This document shows, one piece after another, positions 24,737-33,331 of a DNA stretch of 47,348 bases. The position numbers were made by a program, and so were the translations under genes. A model generated the notes under the pieces. It saw nothing but the letters and a program-made list of their open reading frames with translations. It was not told where the DNA came from and made no database searches. The DNA lies in contig JAFRSR010000394.1 of NCBI GenBank assembly GCA_017427485.1, positions 1 to 47,348 on the forward strand. The letters run 5' to 3'. Within the stretch, counting starts at the first letter, position 1, and every line of letters starts with the position of its first letter. This stretch comes from Kiritimatiellia bacterium. Lineage in GTDB: Bacteria > Verrucomicrobiota > Kiritimatiellia > RFP12 > UBA1067.

Positions 24737-27262
24737 TTAAATCGGGCGGACGCGGAACGGCTCCGTGGCCGGCGTGACCGTCGGGGCGATGCCCTTCAAA
24801 TCCTTCGTCTCGATCTTCGGCTCGCCGCCCCACGTGCGGAAGAACGGTTCCTTCACGCCCTGAACTTTCAGGTTCTCCGCCTTGATTCTCTCCACGTGCG
24901 CGCCGCGGATGAACTCCGGAGGCTCGCCGGCGAAAGCGATGGAGACGTCCTTAAACGACAGGTCGAACGGCACGTCCTTGTCGCCGTACGCGCAGAGCGG
25001 CAGCTTGATGCCCGTCGCCTTCACCTTCTCGAACCGGATGCTCTTCAGCGGCATGCCGCGCTGCCAGGTCTCGTTCCCCGAATAGTTGTAGTGGAGGAAA
25101 CGGTCCACGTCGCGGCACGTCACGTTGCGGAACACGATGTTCCCCGGCGTGCGGCGCACCTGGATGGAGAAGTCGGCGTAGTACGTGAAGAGCGAGAGCA
25201 TGTTGCGCCGCTCGTGGACGCCCGCCATCGCGCCCGCCGCCTTCTCCTCCTGCGTGAGCGAGCCGCGGAACAGGTACTTCGCGGGACCGTGGCACACCGT
25301 GTTCTCCACGAGCACGTCGTACCCGCCGAAGCGGAACGCGCTGCACGCCGTGTTGAGGTCGCAGTTGCGCACGCGCACGTGCTCGTTGTCGAAGCCCGCG
25401 ATGCAGTCGTCGCCCGTCGCGATGCGGCAGTTCTTCACGACCACGTCGTTGCACATCGAGAAGTGCGGGCCGTCATGTCCCGCGATGATGTCGAGGTCGT
25501 CGAACGTCATGTTGCGCGCCTCGCGCACGGAGAACGACCAATTGCCGGTGTGACGGATCGTGAGGCCGCGGAAAACGACGTTCGTGGCGTAGTGCACCGC
25601 AATGCCGTGCACGCCGCGGTATCCCTCCTCGTTCGTCGCGTCGTAGCTGTTGCAGCCGTCGATCACGCTCCCCTTCTCGCCGATGATCGCCACGTCCGTC
25701 GCGTCGTAGATGCGGATCATCGCGTCGTTCCACCGGCTGCCGTAGATGTTGGAAAGCTTGACCTTGCCGCGCAGCGCCGGGTCTTTCTTCACCTGCTGGT
25801 TGGTCAGTTCCAGGTGCTGCAGATCCTTCGCGCGCGCGGGCTCCAGCTTGTCGCCCGCGAGGATGCGGTAGCGCTCGCAGTCGCGCGCGCCCTTCAGCAC
25901 GGCACCGCTCTTGAGGTGGAGCGTCGTGCGGCTGCGCAGACGCAGCCCGCCCACGTTGTACGTGCCGGGCGCAAGCGTCACCGTGCCGCCACCCGCCTTG
26001 AAGCAGGTGTCGAGCGCCGCCTGGATCGTGGCCGTCGCGTCCGCGCCGTCCGATGGCGCCGTCACAGGGAAGTCGCGTCCGCCCACGGCCGGCTTGCACG
26101 CGGACGTCACCGTCACGCCGATTTTCGTCTGGGGCGAGACGAACTTGCCCGCGCGGACATCCGCCTCGGTGAAGCGTCCGAAGAGGATTTCGCGGTCGCC
26201 GCAGCGGTCGTAGTCCCACACGGCGTAGACCGTGCCGTCCTGTCCGAGGGCGAAGTCGGGATAGGTGGCGCTCGGACGCGGATCGAGGAGCAGGCCGCCC
26301 TTCCAGGTCTTGCCTTCGTCGTCCGAGACGTACGCCGTCAGGTTGCACCGTCCCTGGTTGGCGTTCGGCTTGTCGCCGTTCTTGATGAGCAGCAGACTGC
26401 CGCTTGCGAGGCGCGTCACCGCGCGGCGCGTGGGCGTATTCGCGAACGTGCCCTCGACCACGGGCGACCACGTGTAGCCGCCGTCCGTCGAGAACGATTC
26501 CTTCGCGCCCTTGTTCGTGCGGATCCAGCTGTGGATGGAGCCGTCCTTCATCAGCACGACGCTGTGCTCGTCGAAGGTCTGGCCTTCCTCGGGCGCGACC
26601 GTCGCGCCGCCGCGCCGCGTGAACGTCCGGCCGCCGTCCTCCGAGACGAGCAGGCCCGCGCTCGCCTTCGTCCACCAGATGGAGACGGGGAACATCCACT
26701 CGCCCTTCGGCCCGACGATGGGCTTGCACATCATCACGCCCGTGCCGATCTGACGCGGCGCGGGATACGGCGCGCACGGCGCCTTCGACGCGTCGAGCGT
26801 GAGCATCATCAGGCGGTCGCTGGATGCGAGGGCGCGGTCGTCAGAGCCCGAGAGGCGGGCGTAATTCCACTTTCCGTTGGTCGGCGTCTCCACCACGGGT
26901 ACGGCGCGCTCGGTCCAGGTGATCTGCAGCTTGCCGTCGGGCGAGACCCACATCTCGGGGTCGAAGGCGCGCACGGGGCCGCCGCCGTCGGGATCGTACA
27001 CGAGCACTTCCTTCCACGTGTCGCCGTCGTTCTCGCTCGTCGCGATCATCAGGTAGTTGTTGGAGTCCTCACAGGGCGTGACGCCGCCGTACCACAGTGC
27101 CCAGAGGCGTCCCGTGGCCGGATCGCGCGCCATCGAGGGGATGCCCTCGTGCCGGCGCGTCGCGTGCGCGTGCTCCGCGTCCGGCGCGCCGAGGTAGTAC
27201 GCCTCCGCCGGCACCGCCAGCGCCAACGCGGCGCCGAGTGCCATTCCGTATATCTTCTTCAT
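24737..27262 (-). CDS. Secreted sialidase-like/GH28-like fusion
   Basis: 841 residues. Signal peptide MKKIYGMALGAALALAVPAEA. Residues ~25-375 form a sialidase-type propeller with four Asp-box motifs: SENDGDTW (~77), SEDGGRTF (~205), STDGGYTW (~258) and SDDEGKTW (~315). Residues ~395-841 form a right-handed beta-helix of the polygalacturonase kind: a start typical of GH28 (TATIQAALDTCFKAGGGTV), LHLKSGAVLKGARD, VVVKNCRIATGDDCIAG and NCDLNTACSAFRFGG. The GDDC block is kept, but the usual NTD and RIK blocks are not evident, so the exact reaction (hydrolase or lyase) is open. AAAGGA stands about 9 nt before the ATG at 27262; an in-frame ATG at 27382 would overlap the GT2 gene. Confidence 0.8.
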   Translation of the reverse strand: MKKIYGMALGAALALAVPAEAYYLGAPDAEHAHATRRHEGIPSMARDPATGRLWALWYGGVTPCEDSNNYLMIATSENDGDTWKEVLVYDPDGGGPVRAFDPEMWVSPDGKLQITWTERAVPVVETPTNGKWNYARLSGSDDRALASSDRLMMLTLDASKAPCAPYPAPRQIGTGVMMCKPIVGPKGEWMFPVSIWWTKASAGLLVSEDGGRTFTRRGGATVAPEEGQTFDEHSVVLMKDGSIHSWIRTNKGAKESFSTDGGYTWSPVVEGTFANTPTRRAVTRLASGSLLLIKNGDKPNANQGRCNLTAYVSDDEGKTWKGGLLLDPRPSATYPDFALGQDGTVYAVWDYDRCGDREILFGRFTEADVRAGKFVSPQTKIGVTVTSACKPAVGGRDFPVTAPSDGADATATIQAALDTCFKAGGGTVTLAPGTYNVGGLRLRSRTTLHLKSGAVLKGARDCERYRILAGDKLEPARAKDLQHLELTNQQVKKDPALRGKVKLSNIYGSRWNDAMIRIYDATDVAIIGEKGSVIDGCNSYDATNEEGYRGVHGIAVHYATNVVFRGLTIRHTGNWSFSVREARNMTFDDLDIIAGHDGPHFSMCNDVVVKNCRIATGDDCIAGFDNEHVRVRNCDLNTACSAFRFGGYDVLVENTVCHGPAKYLFRGSLTQEEKAAGAMAGVHERRNMLSLFTYYADFSIQVRRTPGNIVFRNVTCRDVDRFLHYNYSGNETWQRGMPLKSIRFEKVKATGIKLPLCAYGDKDVPFDLSFKDVSIAFAGEPPEFIRGAHVERIKAENLKVQGVKEPFFRTWGGEPKIETKDLKGIAPTVTPATEPFRVRPI

Positions 27263-27281
27263 CGTTCGTGTCCTTTCTGGC

Positions 27282-29111
27282 CTACGCGTGATCGCGGCCG
27301 ATGTACTCGCAGGGGGCTTTCGCGGCGCAGAGTCCGCAGACGAAGCGGATGCCGTACCAGATGTGCGAGGCCACGACGCCAAGCCACGTCATGAGCCACA
27401 TCGCGGGATTGAGCGCAAACGAGGCGAGGAGCGTCGCGAGCGCGTAGAAGCCGGTGACGCCGAAGTACGCCCAGCGGAGCACGTTGACCGCCGTGCCGTG
27501 CAACGTCGCCGTGGCGCCCACGGCGATGCCGCCGAGGACCAGTCCGAGCACGAAGAGCGACGGCACGAAGTACGAGAGCTTGAAGCTCGTCTTCGGCGAT
27601 TTCTTCACGAAGTAGCCGCGGTGGAAGCCGTAGCGCCCGAGCTGGCGGAGGTGCGGACCGAAGAGGCGCCGCCGGTGGTGGTAGACGATCGACCACGGGT
27701 CGTAGACGAGGCGCTTGCCCTGTCCGTACACGATGTCCTCGCAGAGGAGCGTGTCCTCGCCGGGCCAGAAATCCGTCCGGTAGCCGTTGATCGCGCGCAG
27801 CACGTCCGCGCGCACAAGCAGGTTGCAGCTCGGATAGTCGTCCACGTCGCGGCGCACGCGTCCGCCCAGGTAGCGGTAGCGGTAGCCGCCGCTCACGAGC
27901 ACGTTCTCGTAGACGCGTCCGCCGGCGCGCGCGAGGAAACCGTCGCCCGGCGGCGTCACGCCGGGGCCGCCCACGGCGCCGATCGCGGGGTCGCTGAAGT
28001 ACTTCACCGCGTTTTCGAGCCAGCGCGCGTCGGGGTAGGCGTCGTCGTCGATGAACGCCACTACGCCGCCCTTCGCGGCGGCGATGCCGGCGTTGCGCTT
28101 CTCGGCTGGACGCACCTTGCCGGTCGAAATCACGGAAAGGGGGTAGTCCTGTCGCCGCCACGGCGTCTCAGGCGCGGCGTCGGGCAGCACGATGACCTCG
28201 AATTCGCGGTAGGTCTGTTCGGAGAGTCCCTTCAGGCATTCATCGAGCATCCACGACCACGCAGGGCACGCGATCACCACGCTTACGAACGGGTTCTTCT
28301 CCAGCGGCGGCGGCACCTCCACCTTGGCGTAGTAGTTCAGGATGCGGAGACGGTAGAAGATGGCGAGCGTGTCGTGCATCATCTCGCGCACGGTGCGCGG
28401 CTTGAGCGCGCCGAATTTCTCGCCGAAGCGGATCTCGACAGGCGCCTCGCTCACCTTCGCCCCGCGTCCGTAGGCGATGGACAGAAGTTCGAGGTCGAAA
28501 GCGTACGCCTTCACGAGCATACGGTCGAGCGCGTCGCCGAGCACCTGTCGGCGGAAGAGCTTCATTCCCGTCTGCGTGTCGGTGACGGGAAGTCCCACCA
28601 CGAGGCGCACGAGGCCGAAGTAGATGGCGCTCGCTATGCGGCGGTGCCAGGGATACTGGACGGTCGATTCAGGATGGCGCTTGGAGCCGATGACGATGTC
28701 GGAGCCGTGCTTCGCCATCGAGTCGAAGAACTTCGGCAGCATGCGCGGCGCGATGTCGAGGTCGCCGTCGAGCAGCAGCACGTAGCCGCCCGTCGAGGCG
28801 CGGAAACCGGCCTTGAGGGCGTTGCCCTTCCCGGCGTTCTTCGCGATCAGCACGGGACGGCACGCCGCGCGGGAGGCGTGCAGTGACGTGAAGCCGTCCG
28901 CATACGCGCGGATCGCCTCCGCGCTGCCGTCGGCGCTGCCGTCGTCCACGGGCACGAGCTCGTAGCGGAAACCGCCCGCGTCCAGGCAGGCGGCGACCGA
29001 CTCCAGGTTCTCGGCGATGGAGGAACCGAGGTTGTAGACGGGCAAGACGACGCTCAGAAGATCCCCGCTGAGGATCTTCTGCGCGTTCGTCCAGTCAAGC
29101 CCGTCCGCCAT
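27282..29111 (-). CDS. Membrane protein with two GT2 glycosyltransferase domains
   Basis: 609 residues. The first domain (~18-230) is of the dolichyl/polyprenyl-phosphate sugar synthase kind: SVVLPVYNLGSS, VPVDDGSADGS, GKGNALKAGF, LLDGDLDI and TDTQTGMKLFRRQVL. The second (~270-500) is a chain-forming type: VSVVIACPAW, AEKRNAGIAAA, VAFIDDDAYPD, SCNLLVRADVL and GEDTLLCED. Hydrophobic segments near 515-590 anchor it in the inner membrane. The two active sites could charge a lipid carrier and then extend a glycan, but acceptor and sugar cannot be read from the sequence. The gene lies 4 bp after GH97 and 19 bp before the sialidase/GH28-like gene, a biosynthetic enzyme inside a degradative operon. 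Only a weak ribosome site is visible. Confidence 0.85.
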   Translation of the reverse strand: MADGLDWTNAQKILSGDLLSVVLPVYNLGSSIAENLESVAACLDAGGFRYELVPVDDGSADGSAEAIRAYADGFTSLHASRAACRPVLIAKNAGKGNALKAGFRASTGGYVLLLDGDLDIAPRMLPKFFDSMAKHGSDIVIGSKRHPESTVQYPWHRRIASAIYFGLVRLVVGLPVTDTQTGMKLFRRQVLGDALDRMLVKAYAFDLELLSIAYGRGAKVSEAPVEIRFGEKFGALKPRTVREMMHDTLAIFYRLRILNYYAKVEVPPPLEKNPFVSVVIACPAWSWMLDECLKGLSEQTYREFEVIVLPDAAPETPWRRQDYPLSVISTGKVRPAEKRNAGIAAAKGGVVAFIDDDAYPDARWLENAVKYFSDPAIGAVGGPGVTPPGDGFLARAGGRVYENVLVSGGYRYRYLGGRVRRDVDDYPSCNLLVRADVLRAINGYRTDFWPGEDTLLCEDIVYGQGKRLVYDPWSIVYHHRRRLFGPHLRQLGRYGFHRGYFVKKSPKTSFKLSYFVPSLFVLGLVLGGIAVGATATLHGTAVNVLRWAYFGVTGFYALATLLASFALNPAMWLMTWLGVVASHIWYGIRFVCGLCAAKAPCEYIGRDHA

Positions 29112-29115
29112 CGAC

Positions 29116-31173
29116 TCATTTCCAGAACTGGAGCTTGTCCGTCCAGCTCGACGGATGCGCGATGCGGGCCGTCCAGCCGCCGCCGGGCGCCAGAACGGCC
29201 TTCAGCTTCTTTCCGGGGGTCACGCTGCGCACCTTGCGGCGGTAGTCGGACGGCGCGTTCCCGGCGTTGGGTCCGTCGGAGAAGATTTCCGCCTCCCATT
29301 CGCCCGCGCCGAGGAAGGACGTGTCGATCTCGATCTCCGCGCCGTCCCAGGACGCGATGGCGGAGACGTACCACACGTCGCCCTTCCGGCGCGCGATCGC
29401 GGCCACGCGGTCCACGTCGCCGACGAGGCCGCGCGTCTCGTCCCACGTGGTGGGCACCGCCGCCATGAAGCGGAAGCACTCCATGTTCGCGAGGTACTGC
29501 GAGGGACTGTCGCACAGCATCTGGAGCGGGGCCTCGTAGAGGGTCATCAGCGCCATCTGGTGGACGCGCGTCCCCTGCACGTCGGGCTGGTTCCAGTTGG
29601 GCTGGAACTTCGCGGTGTCGGGGTTGAACTCCTTCTTCCAGCCGTCGTCGCCGAGGGGACGCGCCCGGTAGCGCATCGCGCCGGGCGTGTAGTCGAGCGG
29701 ACCGGCCACCATGCGCGTGAAGACGACCTTGAGGTCGTTCGCGGGCATGTTGAAGCTCTCGTGGAACTTCGCGGTCTCCAGCCCGTGCACGCCCTCGTAG
29801 TTGATAATGTTCGGATAGGTGCGGGAGAAGCCGGTGGGCTTGTACATGCCGTGGTAGTCGACCATGAGGCGGTACTCGGCGGCGATGCGGGCGGTCTGCT
29901 CGAGGAAGGACACCACGAACTGGTCGTCGCGGTCCATGAAGTCGATCTTAAAGCCCTTCACGCCGAGCGCGGCGTATTTCTGGAAGACCTCGTGCTGGCG
30001 TCCGACGAGCTGCGGCCAGCTGCACCAGAGGATGATGCCCACGCCCCTGCGCGCGCCGTAGTTGACGAGCTCGGCCACGTCGATCTCGGGATTGATCTCC
30101 ATGATCTTGAGCTTCACGCTCCAGCCTTCGTCCATGATCACGTACTCCACGCCCGTCTTCGCGGCGAAGTCGATGTAGTACTTGTAGGTGGCCGTGTTGC
30201 AGCCGGCCTTGAAGTTGACGTCCGGGCCGAACACGTTCCAGCAGTTCCACCACTCCCAGGCGACCTTGCCGGGCTTGATCCACGAGAGGTCGCCCGCGAG
30301 TTTGTTCGGCGTGGCGAGCGCGTAGACGGCGTCGCTCTCGACGAGCTTCGCGGGCGTGTCCGCGAGCAGGAACACGCGCCAGGGATACGTGCGCGTCCCC
30401 TTCGTGGCGGCGAGGTAGTCGAAGCGGCCGCCCACGCGGCGCTGGCGCTGGTTGTTCGTGATCTTCGCGGGGTCGGGGAGCTTCGCGAGGTTCGCGTCGA
30501 GGCGCGGCGCGCCGTCCGTCGCCGCCACGAGGTTCCAGCCCGGATAGTCGAGGAGGTCGCTCTCCGTCACGCAGAGGCTCGGGCCCTTCGGGTACTGCAC
30601 GAGCAGCGGGAGGTAGACGAGCTTCGCCTTCTTGTCCTTCAGCGCGCCGACGGTCGTCTTCTCGTAGATCGACTCCCAGCTGCACTCGTGTCCGCCCGCG
30701 AGTCCGGCGTACACGGTGAGGTCGCGTGACGGAAACACGAGCGGCGCCTGCTCGTCCTTCACCTTCACCTGCGGGTCCTTCCACGCGGTCGCGAAGCGGT
30801 ACGCGACGCCGTCGTTGCGCGCGTGCAGGTGGATCTGCCAGTCGCCCTTGAACGAGACGACCGTCTCCGCGCCGTCGTCCTGCACGCACGCCTTCTTGTA
30901 GATGGGCGTGGGGATCGTCGCACGGTGCGGGATGCTCCGCGTGCCGATGACCTTCAACCCCGCGCCTCCGATGACGCCTTTGCCTTCGAAGGTCATCGCG
31001 ACAGGGGCGGGACCGAGCAGGGTCTTCCCGTCGCGCGCCACGGAAACCGTCAGCGCGGGCTCGGTGGCGAGCGTGATTTCGTTTCGTCCGTCAGGGGACT
31101 TGAGGATGATGGACTCCGCAGAGGCGGAGGCGCAGGCGGCGAAGGCCGCAACGGCTAGGAGGGTGTTTTTCAT
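29116..31173 (-). CDS. Secreted GH97 alpha-glycosidase
   Basis: 685 residues, the usual length of GH97. Signal peptide MKNTLLAVAAFAACASASA. The N-terminal beta-sandwich begins SPDGRNEITL. The barrel shows WEWWNCWNVFGPDVNF (~304), YVIMDEGWS, GIILWCSWPQ, GVKGFKIDFMDRDDQF (~406) and NYEGVHGLE (~456). The KIDFMDRDDQ block, with Asp at the end of the strand, resembles the retaining alpha-galactosidase branch more than the inverting SusB alpha-glucosidase branch; this is an inference. It heads the operon of GT2, sialidase/GH28-like, GH9 and GDPD/sialidase-like genes. The ATG at 31173 has an extended -10 exactly 6 nt upstream and no Shine-Dalgarno. Confidence 0.9.
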   Translation of the reverse strand: MKNTLLAVAAFAACASASAESIILKSPDGRNEITLATEPALTVSVARDGKTLLGPAPVAMTFEGKGVIGGAGLKVIGTRSIPHRATIPTPIYKKACVQDDGAETVVSFKGDWQIHLHARNDGVAYRFATAWKDPQVKVKDEQAPLVFPSRDLTVYAGLAGGHECSWESIYEKTTVGALKDKKAKLVYLPLLVQYPKGPSLCVTESDLLDYPGWNLVAATDGAPRLDANLAKLPDPAKITNNQRQRRVGGRFDYLAATKGTRTYPWRVFLLADTPAKLVESDAVYALATPNKLAGDLSWIKPGKVAWEWWNCWNVFGPDVNFKAGCNTATYKYYIDFAAKTGVEYVIMDEGWSVKLKIMEINPEIDVAELVNYGARRGVGIILWCSWPQLVGRQHEVFQKYAALGVKGFKIDFMDRDDQFVVSFLEQTARIAAEYRLMVDYHGMYKPTGFSRTYPNIINYEGVHGLETAKFHESFNMPANDLKVVFTRMVAGPLDYTPGAMRYRARPLGDDGWKKEFNPDTAKFQPNWNQPDVQGTRVHQMALMTLYEAPLQMLCDSPSQYLANMECFRFMAAVPTTWDETRGLVGDVDRVAAIARRKGDVWYVSAIASWDGAEIEIDTSFLGAGEWEAEIFSDGPNAGNAPSDYRRKVRSVTPGKKLKAVLAPGGGWTARIAHPSSWTDKLQFWK

Positions 31174-31179
31174 GCCAGT

Positions 31180-31188
31180 ATTTTACCA
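31180..31188 (-). promoter_or_regulatory. Extended -10 of the leaderless GH97 operon
   Basis: Minus-strand TGG-TAAAAT, then 6 nt (ACTGGC), then ATG. A TTGACA further upstream is 23 bp away, too far for a normal -35. Confidence 0.55.
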
Positions 31189-31214
31189 AAAAATTGGCGT
31201 TGGCGCATTGTCAA

Positions 31215-32985
31215 TCAGTCTTCCTTCGACGCGTCGGGGTCCTTGAGCTTGATGCCCACGTCGTTCATCGTGAGGGTCTTGAGCTGCTCGGGCGTGGGGT
31301 TCTCGACCTTCCCCACCCGCACGGCCTGGCGCGACACGGCGTTCTCGAAGAGCGTGCGCGCCCAGCGGCCGTTGCCGAACTTGCGGTCGCGCTTGGCCGT
31401 GCGCACGCGGACGAACGCGTCAAGCCACTTCTCTACGTCGGGCGAGAGGACGTACTGGTTCTTCTTCGCGTTCATGCGGAACATCGCGGCGAGCTCTTCG
31501 GCCGTGTAGTCGGGGAACTCCACGTAGTGGGTGAAGCGCGAGGCGAGGCCGGAGTTCGCGTCGATGAAGCGCTTCATCTCCTCCGTGTAGCCCGCCACGA
31601 TCACCACGAGGCGGTCGCGGTCGTCCTCCATGCGCTTCAGGAGCGTCGAGATCGCCTCGTCGCCGTAGCTGTCCTGCGGGCCGTTCACGAGCGAATACGC
31701 CTCGTCCACGAAGAGGATGCCGTCCAGCGCGAAGTCGATCACCTGCCCCGTCTTGATCGCGGTCTGTCCCGTGTAGCCGGCCACGAGCCCGCTCCGGTCG
31801 CACTCCACGAGGTGCCCGTTCTTCACGACGCCGAGCGCGCGGTAGATCTTCGCCATGATGCGCGCGACGGTCGTCTTGCCCGTGCCGGGGTTGCCCGTGA
31901 ACACCATGTGGTAGGAGATCGGGGCCACCTTCAGTCCCGCCGCCTTGCGCTGCTGCGCCACGCGCACGAACGACGCGAACTTCTCCACCTCCGCCTTGAC
32001 GGGCTTGAGGCCCACGAGCTCGTTCAGCTCCGCGAGCGCCTCCTCCACCGAGACCACGTTCGTGGAGGCGGGCGTGTAGCGGATGCCCGGCGGCGGCGTG
32101 CGCGCGAGGCCGCCGCCGATCGCCGACGTTCCCTTCCCCAGTTCGCCGATGTCGCGCATCTCGATCGTCATGAGCTGCTCCGCGGTCGGGTTCGCGATCT
32201 CGGCCACGCGCTCCGCCTGGTGCGCCACGGCCTGCTCGAAGAGGTTGCGCACCCAGCGTCCGTTGCCGAAGCGGCGGTCGCGGTTGGCCGTCTTGTCCGC
32301 GATGAAGGCGCCGAGGCCGCGCTCCACGTCGGGCGAGAGGACGTACTGGCTCTTCTTCGCGTTCAGCCGGAACATCGCCGCCAGCTCTTCGGCGGAGTAG
32401 TCGGGGAACTCCACGTAGTGGTTGAAGCGCGAGGCGAAACCGGAGTTCGCGTCGATGAACTTCTTCATCTCCTCCGTGTAGCCCGCCACGATCACCACGA
32501 GGCGGTCGCGGTCGTCCTCCATGCGCTTCAGGAGCGTCGAGACCACCTCGTCGCCGTAGCTGTCGTTCGAACCGTTCACGAGCGAATATGCCTCGTCCAC
32601 GAACAGGATGCCGTCCAGCGCGAAGTCGATCACCTTCCCCGTCTTGATGGCGGTCTGTCCCTCGTATCCGGCCACGAGCGCGCCGCGGTCGCACTCCACG
32701 AGGTGGCCCTTCTTAACCACGCCGAGCGCCTTGTAGATCTTCGCCATGATGCGCGCGACGGTCGTCTTGCCCGTGCCGGGGTTGCCGGTGAACACCATGT
32801 GGTAGGAAATGGGCGCGACCTTCAAGCCCTTGGCCTTGCGCTGCTGCGCCACCTGCACGAACTTCGCGAACCGTTTCACCTCGGCCTTCACGGGCGCGAG
32901 GCCGACGAGTCCATCCAGCTCCGCCAGCGCCGCCTCCACGGTCACCTCGTTCGTGGACGCGGCCGTGTAGCGGACGCCCGGCGGC
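31215..32985 (-). repeat. Internal tandem duplication of the AAA+ module
   Basis: Two units of about 890 bp (near 32985-32110 and 32098-31215) encode the two AAA+ modules. Long stretches are almost identical at DNA level too, pointing to recent duplication or ongoing gene conversion. Confidence 0.85.
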
Positions 32986-33320
32986 ACCTCGACGTCCGCG
33001 GATGCCGACTCCACGATCGCGTCTTTCTCGGCCTTTTTGCCTTCTCCCGGCTTCTTCTCCGTCGAGAGGGGCACGAACTGCGCGAGCAGGAAGCACCCGA
33101 GGACGAACAGCGGCCCCGCCACGGCCCCCACGACCGGCGACCAGAGGTCAAACTTGTTCAGGAACCACCGCACGAAGAAATACGGTCCCGCGAGGACGGT
33201 GAGATAGGCGAGGGCGCTGGCGTTCGCGTCCGCGTTCTTCAGCAGGACCAGGCCGACGGCCAAAACGACCAACTCGCCGAGACAGCCCAGACCGATGATG
33301 TGCTTGTCACTCAGTTTCAT
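31215..33320 (-). CDS. Membrane-anchored tandem CbbX/SpoVK-like AAA+ ATPase
   Basis: 701 residues. Two or three transmembrane segments in residues 8-87 (IGLGCLGELVVLAVGLVLL, AYLTVLAGPYFFVRWFL, VVGAVAGPLFVLGCFLLAQ), then a charged linker. Two nearly identical AAA+ modules follow at about 112-405 and 408-701. Each has Walker A GNPGTGKTT, Walker B ILFVDEAYS, a sensor region VVIVAGYTEEM and an Arg-finger-like SRF. The family includes the rubisco activase CbbX, SpoVK and the N-terminal part of type VII EccA; these remodel protein complexes. With both sites intact, the protein could assemble as a two-ring machine facing the cytoplasm. It lies 11 bp after the esterase gene with GAGGA 8-9 nt before ATG. 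The target is unknown; the envelope-signalling neighbours suggest a membrane complex. Confidence 0.88.
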   Translation of the reverse strand: MKLSDKHIIGLGCLGELVVLAVGLVLLKNADANASALAYLTVLAGPYFFVRWFLNKFDLWSPVVGAVAGPLFVLGCFLLAQFVPLSTEKKPGEGKKAEKDAIVESASADVEVPPGVRYTAASTNEVTVEAALAELDGLVGLAPVKAEVKRFAKFVQVAQQRKAKGLKVAPISYHMVFTGNPGTGKTTVARIMAKIYKALGVVKKGHLVECDRGALVAGYEGQTAIKTGKVIDFALDGILFVDEAYSLVNGSNDSYGDEVVSTLLKRMEDDRDRLVVIVAGYTEEMKKFIDANSGFASRFNHYVEFPDYSAEELAAMFRLNAKKSQYVLSPDVERGLGAFIADKTANRDRRFGNGRWVRNLFEQAVAHQAERVAEIANPTAEQLMTIEMRDIGELGKGTSAIGGGLARTPPPGIRYTPASTNVVSVEEALAELNELVGLKPVKAEVEKFASFVRVAQQRKAAGLKVAPISYHMVFTGNPGTGKTTVARIMAKIYRALGVVKNGHLVECDRSGLVAGYTGQTAIKTGQVIDFALDGILFVDEAYSLVNGPQDSYGDEAISTLLKRMEDDRDRLVVIVAGYTEEMKRFIDANSGLASRFTHYVEFPDYTAEELAAMFRMNAKKNQYVLSPDVEKWLDAFVRVRTAKRDRKFGNGRWARTLFENAVSRQAVRVGKVENPTPEQLKTLTMNDVGIKLKDPDASKED

Positions 33321-33331
33321 GGGCTATTTCC

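Noticed and set aside
24896-27394. Plus-strand open frame of 832 codons
   Set aside because: Antisense to the sialidase/GH28-like gene; low-complexity composition, no domain, no ribosome site.
31180-31217. TTGACA as -35 of GH97
   Set aside because: It lies 23 bp from the -10, outside the usable range; the extended -10 explains the promoter better.
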